64,000 nt of DNA from Spizellomyces punctatus DAOM BR117 (Eukaryota > Chytridiomycota > Chytridiomycetes > Spizellomycetales > Spizellomycetaceae), in contig NW_015971542.1 in assembly GCF_000182565.1 (NCBI RefSeq), positions 196,976-260,975 on the forward strand, written 5' to 3'. Within the stretch, counting starts at the first letter, position 1. Every line of letters starts with the position of its first letter. Shown one piece after another: positions 34,616-44,503 of the stretch. The notes beneath the pieces are model-generated. The model did not search any database, was not told where the DNA came from, and saw only the letters and a list, made by a program, of their open reading frames with translations. The position numbers and the translations under genes are program-made.

Positions 34616-34735
34616 CTCACCTCCTACATAATGACGGTAACAGCTGCCGACTGTCTTTGTGAAGTCGAAGGACTGTCCGATACTCTCGGACAGCTTAGTG
34701 CACGGACCGGGCCAATCAGATTGCTCGCACGTTAT
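34616..34735 (+). repeat. promoter-like module, copy 3
   Basis: Begins CTCACCTCCTACATAATGACGG. It carries CTGTCCG-ATACTCT-CGGACAG (34673-34693), TTAGTGCACGGACCGGGCC and CCAATCA (34712-34718). It lies directly upstream of a TATA box and the two-exon orphan gene. Confidence 0.78.
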
Positions 34736-34779
34736 CGGATTACGCGTGGCGCAGGAATGTACCCCTTGACGCGTTCGCC

Positions 34780-34787
34780 TATATAAA
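34780..34787 (+). promoter_or_regulatory. TATA box of orphan gene
   Basis: TATATAAA, 62 bases after the CCAATCA of repeat copy 3 and about 90 bases before the ATG at 34878. A CT-rich leader lies between. The arrangement is that of a strong fungal core promoter. Confidence 0.6.
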
Positions 34788-34877
34788 GGGGGTGTTCTAC
34801 CCCATCGTCTTCCCCATCAACTTTCTCCTTTCGACATCTGCCGTCAACGTTCCCTCTTCTACATCCGCCGCAGAAGT

Positions 34878-35276
34878 ATGAAAGACATCGCCGAGCCTCT
34901 CATACCCCACAAGTACTTTACTGGGCAACACCCGCAAGTATGGAGCCCCCAACAGTTTTGGGCTAACGGCGGATCAAAGTTGGAACACCCCGCGAATGTC
35001 TATTACCGCTCATTGGAGCATATCAGGAATAATGAAGAAGGTTTTGCCGCCGAGCGGGCAGCTCAATTGCTGGACAAATATGATGTGAGTTATTTTGCTA
35101 GTTCTACTTGTCTGCATCTCAGTGGTAGTGGTGATGCCTGCGCGTATCTCTTCAACTTTCCTGTTTGCGCGCATTCGTAGCTGAGCTACGCGTCCGATGC
35201 CAAACAGCTTGGGACATTGGAAGCTAAGGAGCAGCACCGTTACAGGTGGACTTTTCGAAATCCTCCAGAGCGGTAA
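34878..35276 (+). CDS. orphan two-exon gene, 100 aa
   Basis: Exons 34878-35084 and 35181-35276, phase 0, with a GTGAGT donor and a CGTAG acceptor. The product has no signal peptide or membrane segment. It reads MKDIAEPLIPHKYFTGQHPQ at the start, then HIRNNEEGFAAERAAQLLDK, and a charged C-terminus DAKQLGTLEAKEQHRYRW. I do not recognise a family. A TATA box, a CCAAT box and repeat copy 3 lie in the right positions for its promoter, which argues that it is transcribed. It could be a lineage-specific gene or a passenger of a mobile element. Confidence 0.55.
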
Positions 35277-35733
35277 CGCGATGCTGAACATGCGGCACAA
35301 TGACAGTAGTCATATGTGATCCATGGGTGGAGCGGCTCATGCTATGACCCCCTCTACGCTGCTCCTCCAGCGCAGTCTTCACCATGATAGCCTCCCCTAA
35401 CTCTTCCCCACGTGCCGCGATACTTTCGTTGGTGCACGGATTTGAAATCGGTGCGAAGAGGCGAAATCGGCGCGAGGGCTCGGTGTTCGGGGAACTACCA
35501 CTGACGCGCAAGTGGATTTACATTACTGACCCATCCGTCCTCAGTCTGTCATCTTTAGACTTAAGGGCCGGAAACATGGATGCATTTCGCGTTGTTGAAT
35601 TGGCAGTTGAATCGACGAGCAAAGACATATCCTGCTCCACCGGTCTACCAAACAGTATGCCAACCTCTTAATATCTGATAGTATCTCCGTCAAGGTACGT
35701 AACTAACAAGCCTGAAACGTCTATTGTGCCTCC
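35277..35733. other. intergenic with one 95-codon open frame
   Basis: A plus-strand frame at 35384-35671 (MIASPNSSPRAAILSLVHGF...) has no known match to me and no intron signals. The minus strand is open too (35224-35511). Left unassigned. Confidence 0.3.
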
Positions 35734-35797
35734 GGAGATGAACGTGTTGTGTCCGTGGGAGAAGCGTCACGTCCACGGACACGACACGTTCATCTCC
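35734..35797. repeat. 25-base inverted repeat with 14-base loop
   Basis: Left arm 35734-35758 (starts GGAGATGAACGTGTTG) and right arm 35773-35797 are reverse complements with one mismatch. It abuts the start of the 106-base tandem repeats. Confidence 0.9.
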
Positions 35798-36030
35798 CAC
35801 GTCTGGCATAGCTAGGGGTTTGGTCGTTCACGTCCGCGACGCGCCCTGTAAGGAGGCCGTCCGAGGGGTCTGTCGCGTCCACGGACACAACGCGTCCATC
35901 TTCCATGTCTGGCGCAGCAAGGGGTTTGGTCGTTCACGTCCGCGACGCGCCCTATGAGGAGGCCGTCCCAGGGGTTTGTTGCGTCCGCGTAGCAAGGGCG
36001 TTTGGTTGTTCACGTCCGCGGACACGCCGA
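35790..36030 (+). repeat. 106-base tandem repeats, two copies plus a partial
   Basis: Copies start at about 35790 and 35896, with a degenerate partial from about 35991. Shared runs include GGGGTTTGGTCGTTCACGTC and CCGCGACGCGCCCT. The unit contains GTCCACGGACAC, itself a near-palindrome shared with the adjacent inverted repeat. Confidence 0.88.
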
Positions 36031-36473
36031 CGGGGTACGTGGTTTTCACTGGGCGAACATCACATTGCATGGCAGGCTTGATGTTGTCCCACCGTCATAT
36101 CCTTCTTTTGTATCGTTAAGCGGCATCCACCCGGTAAGTGTGCGATCAGAGAATGGATGGGTGAGAAATCCTCCGGCGAGAGGAACCACGAATGCAATAG
36201 TTGTCGCTTTTTCCCTTCGCACGTACCTGCTGGAAGGTGCCATCTTACGACTTTGGGATAGCATCTTTCACTACAGAGGCGTTACCTCTTGCCCACGGAA
36301 ATTACGCAAGATGTTGCGGAAAGGATGTGCTTTGACGCATCTGACTAAACCTCTGAAGTTGCTACGACACCTGGGGCTTCTGACACAGCTAGGGGTCGAT
36401 GACCGCCTTTGTTGGATTCGCCGTCGTTGCATTTTCCCGGTTGGTGTTGCAAGGTGATGAACCCGCGCTTTTG
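36031..36473. other. intergenic between repeat blocks
   Basis: A 151-codon plus frame (36002-36457) begins inside the tandem repeat, and overlapping minus frames occur. None shows a known domain; I regard them as chance frames in GC-rich repeat-flanking DNA. Confidence 0.3.
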
Positions 36474-36775
36474 CGTGTCGTCGACTGCACCTTACCACTG
36501 CGGGTACTTTTCTGGAGGGACTGATGGTAGATGAAAGATCCCTTTAGGGGTTGTCGGGACCTATGACAAAGTAGAGACAATGCTGGTGAATATGCATTTG
36601 AGATACTTTTTCGTCTTGTATCTCGCCCATTACTGTTGCAAATCAATAAATTAGTGATTGCTGAACATTATGGGCAACTGGCAACTCAGAATAGACACTA
36701 TATTGTGCTCAGAAACAACTACGAGAAACCACTGATCCTTCTTTTGCTAAATCGCATTATTAACAGTCTGACGCG
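36474..36775 (+). repeat. duplicated flank, copy B
   Basis: Matches 31171-31507 in the same orientation with scattered substitutions and one ~46-base deletion after GGTGAATAT. It ends about 100 bases before the RraA-like start codon. Confidence 0.85.
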
Positions 36776-36878
36776 TACACCTGGGCTTTGTCCGGATTCA
36801 TCTTTGTACAATTGCACATTGCAGTTGCACTTGCTTCAGAAGGATAATCTACTGTAACACTGCAGCCAACTCAACACT

Positions 36879-37652
36879 ATGTCGGCCACAGCTATATCTA
36901 CAGCCCGTGCTGCATCACTTCTTCGTGAATTCGGCAGCTGTGAGCTCGCAGATGCGCTCACAAAGTTATCCATCCCAGCACACATCCCCAACGTTGTCCT
37001 TCGTTCGCCAGATCCTTCCTCCTCATCTTTCTCTTCAACTCGCATCTGCGGTCCCGCACATACAGTAGAGTTTGTTCCTGCAACAGATACCGTCTCACCT
37101 CGGCTTCCTTCCTCCATTCCCCACCACGTTGATGTCGCACCGAAAGATTCCGTTATTGTTATCAAGGCTCCGCTAACCACACCTAATGCCGTATGGGGAG
37201 GGTTAATGTCTGCTAGGGCGTCCCAGTTGGGTTGCGTGGGGGTAGTTGTGGAGGGTCGCATTCGGGATTTGAGAGAACATTGGGGCTTGAATTTTCCCGT
37301 CTTCTCCTCGGGCACATCGACCTTGGGTGCATCACCTTACGTGCGTGTTACCAGTGTAGGTGAGCCAATAACATTAGGAACAGAGTGTGGATGGCCCGTA
37401 GTGGTGCGTAATGGCGACATGATTGTTGCGGATATTGATGGGGTTGTACGAGTCCCGTTGGATCGTGTAGAGGAGGTCGTTCAAGTCGCGCAGAAAGGGG
37501 TAGAGACTGATGCAAAGTGTATGAAGGATCTGCTGAATGGGAGGAGCATTGTAGATGCATTTGCGGAACATCGCGGAAAGAAAAAAGGTGTGTACTTCAT
37601 TTCATTACAAGAGTCTCATCATGTAAACTAATGTCCTTTAGCAACATCCTAG
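36879..37652 (+). CDS. RraA-like aldolase/decarboxylase family protein
   Basis: Exons 36879-37587 and 37642-37652 give 239 aa; the last exon encodes only three residues. Family hallmarks are the N-terminal FGSCELADAL, ICGPAHTVEF and AVWGGLMSARASQLGCVGVV. The active-site segment VVEGRIRDL has the Arg and metal-coordinating Asp, followed by NFPVFSSGTS and VRNGDMIVADIDGVVRVP. Relatives are HMG aldolases and oxaloacetate decarboxylases (yeast YER010C); some bacterial members inhibit RNase E. Enzymatic residues are kept, so it is probably an active pyruvate-enolate lyase. The upstream flank is duplicated (copy B). Confidence 0.87.
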
Positions 37653-38765
37653 GAACGAAACCCAAATTGTAGACGATTAGAGCGATGTGAGATGTCAATT
37701 GATTACCCATTTTATTAGAGAGCTTCAAAGGCGTACATAGAAACCGTACGAGACAACAGAAGGTGCTTTAAGTTTACAATGAGACGATCAACATTGCGAC
37801 AGGACGAAGGTCCATTTATTATCAATATATTGACCTATTTGGGAAGTGTATAGGCTGGTATTTGACCGTCCACCTTTTGCTTTTGTTTATTTACAATTCT
37901 ATCCTGGTTCGTGAAGAGTGCGATCTTCATACATTAACGGGAGCCATTGCCTCAGTGGTCACATTGCTTAAAGGCAAGTGCAGGACCAAGATGAACAAGA
38001 GACGCGGTCCATACTTCCAATCCACTCGCGACCGAACAATATCCTGTGTGCAGTTGTTCACCATGATGGGCAATATGTACCGGGCGGACATACGGCCGAC
38101 TCCCTTGATCACGGTAATGTCAACCACATATTCTGGACATAGCCAGATCGCACCATGTGAAACGTCTCTGAAGTTCGACTTGAGAGCGTCCCGCGCAACT
38201 CCCAGAATAACTGGTTCTAATCTCGGGGATGTACTCATAACCTTAGGCAGCACACATTCCTCTTAAAAGTTCCACCTAACTGGTGCGGCATAGAAGATTC
38301 ATTGTCACATCTCAAGGGAGTTGCGTGCGATATCTGAAGCATCTGGGAGGAATAGTGGTGAAACAACTCAGGCATTTGACAAACCACTCTTGCCATCCGT
38401 GTATCGGCAATGCTTAATTAAGGACCCCTCCATAAGGAAGAAACATAGGCATTGAAGATTTCCCTTGCCGCCAAGGACGTGAAAATGGGGGATTCGCATC
38501 GCTGCGATACAGTCGTGGTGGTCATCGAAGATCATCAAACGTTACCAAACGCGTGGATCCGTTATCTCAGAGATTAGTGCTGCCATGGCAACAACAAGTG
38601 CGACCCATCAACCTGAGATGGTCCAACCCAGACTGCCTTCTTCACAGCCACTACGGCCAAGTCATCTACTGCAACGCCTACGATACGACAAGTCTGCCAT
38701 AAGAGCCTGCTCCTTCATACGTTGAACGCACTTTATCCTGATACACGCGCGGTTTGGAGTCCTTG
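37653..38765. other. 1.1 kb with no confirmed gene
   Basis: Apart from the possible minus-strand gene at 37927-38238, listed separately, I see only short frames. The last 150 bases form the promoter of the pseudokinase gene. Confidence 0.4.
37927..38238 (-). CDS. possible small gene, unidentified
   Basis: Minus-strand frame of 103 aa starting MSTSPRLEPVILGVARDALK and containing WLCPEYVVDITVIKGVGRMS and a hydrophobic run LLFILVLHLPLSN. The composition looks protein-like, more so than the overlapping plus-strand frame (37862-38266). I see no known domain and no clear promoter. It may be a terminal exon of a longer minus-strand gene. Confidence 0.3.
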   Translation of the reverse strand: MSTSPRLEPVILGVARDALKSNFRDVSHGAIWLCPEYVVDITVIKGVGRMSARYILPIMVNNCTQDIVRSRVDWKYGPRLLFILVLHLPLSNVTTEAMAPVNV

Positions 38766-39934
38766 ATGGCGAGCACAGCATCTGAAGTGGATGCAGCAGC
38801 GGACAAGTTATCTCAACTTGGATTAGGCAACTCGAAAGGGAAAGAGACGGCGTCAGAAGGACGTTATGTCCTTGAAAACGGGAACGTCGACTTAGTGGTT
38901 AGTTGGAAGTGTGCAAAGGAATGGCATTTTGCACTGAGGACTGACCAGCCAAGCTGACCTTCCTTGCTGCTCAATTCCCTGTAGACAACTGATCGCTCGA
39001 CCTTAATACCAGCCGTCGATAGCCAAACCAGCACCAACGTGATTTTGAAGCGGATACCTAGTTCTGAAACCGCCAACCGCGAACTGAAGATTCTACATCG
39101 GCTCCAGAAAGCGAATGTTCCACATGTTCTGACCCTCCTGGATTCATATGTGGAGAGGGAAACAGGGAATTCGGTTCTGGTCTTCCCCAGACTGAAGCGA
39201 TTAGAGACGAGAAATATTGATTTGGTTGTGGTTGCTAGATATACCAGACAACTAGCAGAGGTAAGCCCGAAACGGTGCTGAAGATTCAACATGCCACTGG
39301 AGCTGATTTTCGTGTTTAGGCTCTGAATGGCATTCACAGCATCAAATTGGCCCACACCGAGATCTCAGCAGCCACCATTATGGCGGATGACGCCTCTTCC
39401 TTAGTCATGATATCATGGAGCAGGGCCCAATTTGCTGATACCTTGGCAGCAGACCCGTCCAACCCAATCACAACCAGCGCAGAAGCGGCTGCGGCGGCTG
39501 CCCGGCCACCACCATCATTCACGGCTCCCGACATTCATGCTGCCGGAGCGATCCTCGGGCAGTGGCTCGAACCCTATCTTCCAGGCTGCTCACTCAATTA
39601 CCTTGGATCCCGTCTCGTGCGCCGCTCAACAACCACCTATATATCTCGAAAACTCTTGGATCGTCTAGATGCTCAACGAATGGGGCGGGAAGCTCCATGG
39701 CATGTTGCTGTATCCCATGCCGCTGACTTGTTGAGTAAAATGCTAGAGCCAGATGAGGAAATTAGGATCACGGCTGAGGAAATGTTGAAACATCCATTTG
39801 TGGTAGCAGATGAGCAGGACTTTTTGGGAACGGATTATGAGGCCTACCGGAAGGAGCTTGCGTTGATTGGATTGCGGGGTGCATCAAGAATTTCTGCAAC
39901 GGCAAGAGAGCCGAGAATTTTCATGAGAGGATGA
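38766..39934 (+). CDS. kinase-fold protein lacking catalytic residues (pseudokinase)
   Basis: Exons 38766-38897, 38985-39260 and 39320-39934 give 340 aa. The N-lobe Lys is kept (NVILKRI), with a following helix (RELKILHRLQKANVPHVLTL). The catalytic loop reads HSIKLAHTEISAATIM where HRDLKPxN is expected, and the DFG position reads LVMISWS. An APE-like SFTAPDIHAAGAIL and the late-lobe pattern EEIRITAEEMLKHPFV support a kinase fold. With neither the HRD Asp nor the DFG Asp it should not phosphorylate substrates; a scaffold or regulatory role is likely (inference). I cannot place it in a named family. Confidence 0.75.
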
Positions 39935-40335
39935 TGGGATATGTAGACTTTTTGTGTATCGTTTGTTATGAGAAGGAAACTCTTTTGTCCATAAACCATT
40001 ACGCACGTAACTAGCATTGCTTCATGGTAAACCATTGCGCGCAAGTACGCCGTTTTTACCCCGGCCCGACATAGTGCACTGTCCCTGTGCGTTCACCTAC
40101 TATGTCAATTGTGAACGTCAGTAAGGGCACGACCCTTCTGGTGATCGGCGAATTAATCATCATGGCTCTTCAAAGTTCGATCAGTCCCTTCCAAACACCC
40201 CAAATTTCTTAACAAAAGCAACGAAATTCCTTTAGCCAAAAAAATCAAGGGTCCGTTACCCGGGGTATTTCCAATACCACGCCGGCACTCAAAAATTCCC
40301 CGGCTTTTGATCCCACCAACCTCCACCCAAGAATT
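39935..40335. other. intergenic, 401 bases
   Basis: 3' flank of the pseudokinase gene and promoter of CFAP97. No gene or repeat seen. Confidence 0.45.
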
Positions 40336-41258
40336 ATGTACAGTCCCGTCCTTCATCACACACATCGGCATGCCCCACCACCACCACCTCAGAATTGGTC
40401 CCATCGCCACTATAACCCACCCCATCCCACGGCGTCTAAACTCTTGTCCAAAAAATGGGAAGACAAGAGCCGATCACTGCACATGAAAAAGATCAAAGAA
40501 GCCAAATCCACAATTGATAGTCGTCCACCTCGGGTATGGCCGCATTTGGAAGTGCGACTGAAGAGGGTTCAGGTTGAGCAAGGTGTGTGCAATCATTCGC
40601 CGCAACGCATCTCAAGCCTTTTGCTCTGTACTAAATCGTATTATTTACAGAAAGGCTACAGGAAATCGAACGGAACAACCACATTTTGCTTGACCGTATT
40701 GCCTTCCAGTTGGATAATCCATCCCAAGTGTCCGATTTGAAGAATTCCCAGCGAGTCTCATCCCACCGGGGAAGTGCAAATTCAGTGAACAGTAGTGGTA
40801 GCACGAGGTCACTGCATGCGCCTAAACGCAAAAGGGATTTGAAAGCGATTGAGGTTCAAAACATGGTAGGGAATTGTTCAGCATTCATAAACGTTTGACA
40901 TGTCTAATAATTGTGCATCCCCAAGACCATTTTGCAACGGATCGAAGACCAGCCACCTACATATCCCCGCACAAAGTTCTTTGCATCCCGCTGCCAAAAT
41001 CTGGAGTATCTACGCAATATTGCACAATATCCTCAGACATACGAAAGGCTCCTAGAGGGACATGTGGGGAGGCATCGCAGGGAGAGCTCTTTGTGTGTGC
41101 ATGAAGAGATTGTTTTGCCGCCTCCTGGTAAAACTAGCGGGCGACCACCAACGAGACCTAATCGAATGTCGGGCCCTTTGGAAGATTTAGTGATTGAGGA
41201 TGTCGAGGATGGGGGAGCAGCTGAGAGGAAGAGGGAGGAGTTGCCAAAGATAGCGTGA
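40336..41258 (+). CDS. CFAP97: CFAP97-domain protein (hemingway family), cilium/flagellum associated
   Basis: Exons 40336-40582, 40651-40865 and 40926-41258 give 264 aa. The family core is complete: KIKEAKSTIDSRPPRVWPHL, then QEIERNNHILLDRIAFQLDN. It continues with KRDLKAIEVQN...TILQRIEDQPPTY and YLRNIAQYPQTYERLLEGH. The N-terminus is His/Pro-rich and the C-terminus is acidic and Lys-rich. Animal CFAP97/hemingway proteins are needed for motile cilia and sperm tails, so the gene implies a flagellated zoospore stage. Frame is exact across both introns. Confidence 0.88.
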
Positions 41259-41962
41259 TTTCCTTTTTTCCATTATGTTTTTATTTCTCTAGGAAATCGG
41301 TGCTGAATAGGTTTCGAAGGGGATGATATCATTATTTTGGCATTCGAAAGTCTGGAGGATTTGGCTAGCCCTTCATCCAGAATACAAAGATTGCTTATAC
41401 CGCCGGACATGAATTTGTACATGATTGCTAGGGAAGTGATAGCTGTCAAGAACTAAAGAATTTTAGTTTGTTCCCTGAGATCTTTAGATTTCATGGCAGG
41501 ATGAGGCCTCCGAAAGCATGAAATCCTTGAAGAAACGGTCAAGCTAGCCAGAAGCAAGGCTATAAAGACGAAAGATTATTAGCTTATATGCGATGGTACT
41601 CAGTAGTGCATCCTCAAAGTGTTTGTTTGGTTGCAAAGTCCGCCCTACAAGCAAGTTAAAAGGAATAAAGTTATTTGAAGATCTGAGCTGCCAAGCAGAC
41701 ACGTGTAAATCGCTTTGACAGGGGCCAGAACACCCAGGGACTCAAGTGAACCATTCGAGATCCAACACCCATCCGACACCAATCTTGTGGTCTGGCAGAC
41801 ATTCCCTTTCTCCGTCGTTCTGAAAAGACAAAGATAGGAGTAATCGAACGCTCGCTCGTCGCCACGGCGGCGTGCGGCCGCGTCAGTCGTCGGTCGTATC
41901 CGTCGTCGACCAGAGCGGAGGGTGCGGGTGGTGCAGCACAAGACGGGTGGTGGGACGCTGAG
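41259..41962. other. intergenic, 0.7 kb
   Basis: A 98-codon minus frame (41645-41941) rich in Arg and Thr is probably chance. No feature supported. Confidence 0.4.
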
Positions 41963-43007
41963 ATGCTACTGTGTATTGTGTTTAGCTTGAGTGGTGTTAT
42001 AGCCTGTTATTTGGAATGGACAGGGCGATTCAATGTAAGTAGGCAAAGTATGGATTCTTTGTGTGTGCCCGCATGTTCCTTGGTGCAAAGTAGACGAGGT
42101 CAAGGGCGTATCTTGTCATATTCCAAGCTTTTGCATGGACAGGCTTTATCTACGTCCGCTATGCCCTAATTTAACCAACTCTTTCCAACGCTAGGCGCCA
42201 TATTCAAAGTTTCGTGCAAGGTGGTCATACACCACCGAACTGTCCTCTCGTATCGGCATGGCCATCGTATATGGCTCAGTCGTGATATGGGTCTCGATCT
42301 TGTACGGGTTATTTGGATCCTTCGACCACCCCTACCACATCGTTACATACGCTTTCTATTTTGTCAATTACACCAAGCGAACGCTTGAATCCTTCTTTGT
42401 TCACCGGTATTCCAGTTCGATATCCAAGGAAGTCGTGGCATGTCTCACTGCCGCAAACCTTTTCGTTGCAACATGTTCCTGCTATTCCATTTTGTTTACG
42501 AAGAGTGTGGATGATAGTGATTGGGTGGTGCTGTTCTTTCCGGTACCGTTGATGATTTTTGGATTAGCAGGGAATTTCTATCATCATCTGCTGCTTGCAA
42601 GACTAAGACCGAAGCATGGTATGTCTTTGACATTTGTTAGTCCATTACGAGATCTTTGGGTTGATGCGATGTGCATAGGAAAATACAACGTCCATAGGCC
42701 TTATCGAATACCCCGAGGCGGACTATTCTGGTACACCACATGTCCGCATTATTTTCTCGAGATTGTGGCATGGATAGGATTTGCGGCAACCGTACATCGT
42801 CCCACCGTGTACGGGCATGTCGTTTACATCTGTCTGAAACTCATGGGTAGAGCTGTGCAGACGAGACTCTGGTTCGTATGCTTATATTTAAAATGGCCGT
42901 GATGGTGTACGTTATAGTGTCTAAATTGTGGCTCTTTATAAAGGTATCTGCGAAATGTCAGTGGATACTCTCCTGACCGCACTGCGTTGATACCCTTTTT
43001 ATTGTAA
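41963..43007 (+). CDS. steroid 5-alpha-reductase / enoyl reductase family membrane enzyme
   Basis: Exons 41963-42034, 42195-42618, 42679-42871 and 42944-43007 give 250 aa. The C-terminal family block is plain: YRIPRGGLFWYTTCPHYFLE, then VAWIGFAATV, and a C-terminal SPDRTALIPFLL matching the conserved R-x-A-L-I-P-F end. There are five to six hydrophobic spans. Members reduce C=C bonds of steroids, polyprenols or very-long-chain enoyl-CoAs at the ER using NADPH. The protein is shorter than TECR and lacks its ubiquitin-like N-terminus; the exact substrate is unclear. Intron 2 (42619-42678) is 60 bases and in frame, so it could be retained. Intron 3 has a GTTCGT donor. Confidence 0.85.
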
Positions 43008-43288
43008 CGCGGCATGACGGAGGGTATCGGTGTAGATGTAGGGATATCGTTAGCATGGTAGATAGACTTGGGAGGTAATTTATCGTGGGCATCCCACTAA
43101 TCCGACATTTCAAAATAAGTGGATCATGTCTTTGCAAATTCCTTATTCACTTATGTTAATATTATATGTACAGAAGCTATATTTTGAAAGAAAGAAAAAC
43201 GCAATCCAGTTGCACTCTAATTCAGGATGTCAATGTCAGATGATGGGTCGGTAGGAGATGCTGGGGGATGGCCAAAGCCAGGCGAAAG

Positions 43289-44332
43289 CTAAATGGAGGT
43301 GAAAAATGTCAACATACAAATAAATATAAGTGAAGCCCATTCTTGCTCCACAACCTTCTTCTTTTTCTTTGGCTTCTTGTCTCCTATTGAATCTCCATCT
43401 TCTGTCCTTCGTTTCTTCTTCTGAATTTTGAACGAGGGTGAGTACTGACGCAAACATTGGGATTCTTTCTATCGAGAATGCGCCACCTTTTTGTCTCTGC
43501 CATCATCTCCAGCCTCTGTTTTGATTGGCAGGGGTGGAGGTGCAGCTATCAAGCAGTCAAGTCAGAATTTCGATGGACTTTCTATGCCAACCAGCAAGCG
43601 TATTCACCTGCAAAGTTCAATTTGAGGGATATTCGTTTCTGAGGTTTGTCAGGTCCATGTTCCAATTTGACCTTGTCTAGGTGGCTATTCTGAGGTTGGA
43701 CTTCCCGGCCAAGGAGGCTGGTATCAACCTGTAATTACTCATGTAAGGCTTTGACCCATGCGAAAGTAGTGGCTCAGAACAGTGGTAAAGACATACATTG
43801 GGTATCGGCCCTGGAGGGAAATTGAATGCTGCTTTGAGAGCACTTCTATCAATGCGTTTCACTTCAACTGGTGGTAGAGGCTGGACAAAAAGGTCGCGGA
43901 TGTATCGCCCTGGTCGGGTATCCGGCTTGCCTGTCAATGGCAAGATGGTTGAGAATTCTCTCTAAATCCTATGCAAGGTTGAAAAGTGGCTATACCCCGA
44001 AGGTGAGCAATGTACGGTGTATACGTTGCATCCAGGGATTGGACATTCACAGCGAGTCTGGGATTGTACGGTTTGGCGTGTTTCTCAAAAATATACTTTA
44101 GGCCGTATAGATCCAGAAGATCCTTGCTACCGTGCACGATGGGCGGTGGTGGTAGGTCTGTTTGCCCGGGATTTGCAGCGAGTGAGTGACTGGTTTACAC
44201 CAACTTTCTGTAGATTGCCCAGCAAGCTGTTCTGGTTTCCCACTCTTCCTTTCAATCTAAATAAGATGAACATGTAGTTTTTCTCTCTTTACCTTCTGGT
44301 ACCTCTTTGTAGAATGGATATGTCACTGTCAT
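43289..44332 (-). CDS. MED19: Mediator complex subunit 19 (Rox3-like)
   Basis: Six exons (44332-44293, 44157-43996, 43930-43797, 43728-43608, 43545-43487, 43420-43289) give 215 aa with perfect phase. It opens MTVTYPFYKEVPEDLPPPPI and continues GSKDLLDLYGLKYIF, matching the Med19 'GSTDLLxxYGL' core. Next come YIAHLRGKPDTRPGRYI and FNFPPGPIPNVDTSLLG. The C-terminal part is Lys-rich (KKPKKKKKVVEQEW), as in metazoan MED19. Med19 lies in the Mediator head/middle region and connects regulators to RNA polymerase II. The promoter is divergent with the carrier gene (171 bases). The last 20 residues are hydrophobic and unusual. Confidence 0.72.
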
Positions 44333-44503
44333 TTCCCGAAAGATTGTCCAGAGCAACCCGTACCAATGCTTGAACATGGGTTTGATTTGGAATCCCTAAA
44401 CTAAAGGTCAGGCTTAGGGCAGCCAGTGGCACAGTTTCAGTCCACGACAGACGGGATTTGGGGATTTTACACTCGCGAACGATCTCACCTCTCCCTCTAC
44501 AAA

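Noticed and set aside
36002-36457. 151-codon frame as a gene
   Set aside because: It starts inside the tandem repeat and shows no domain or intron signals.
31072-36775. One intact LTR retrotransposon bounded by the duplicated flanks
   Set aside because: No reverse transcriptase, integrase or gag-like sequence lies between them, and a housekeeping-type methyltransferase gene does.
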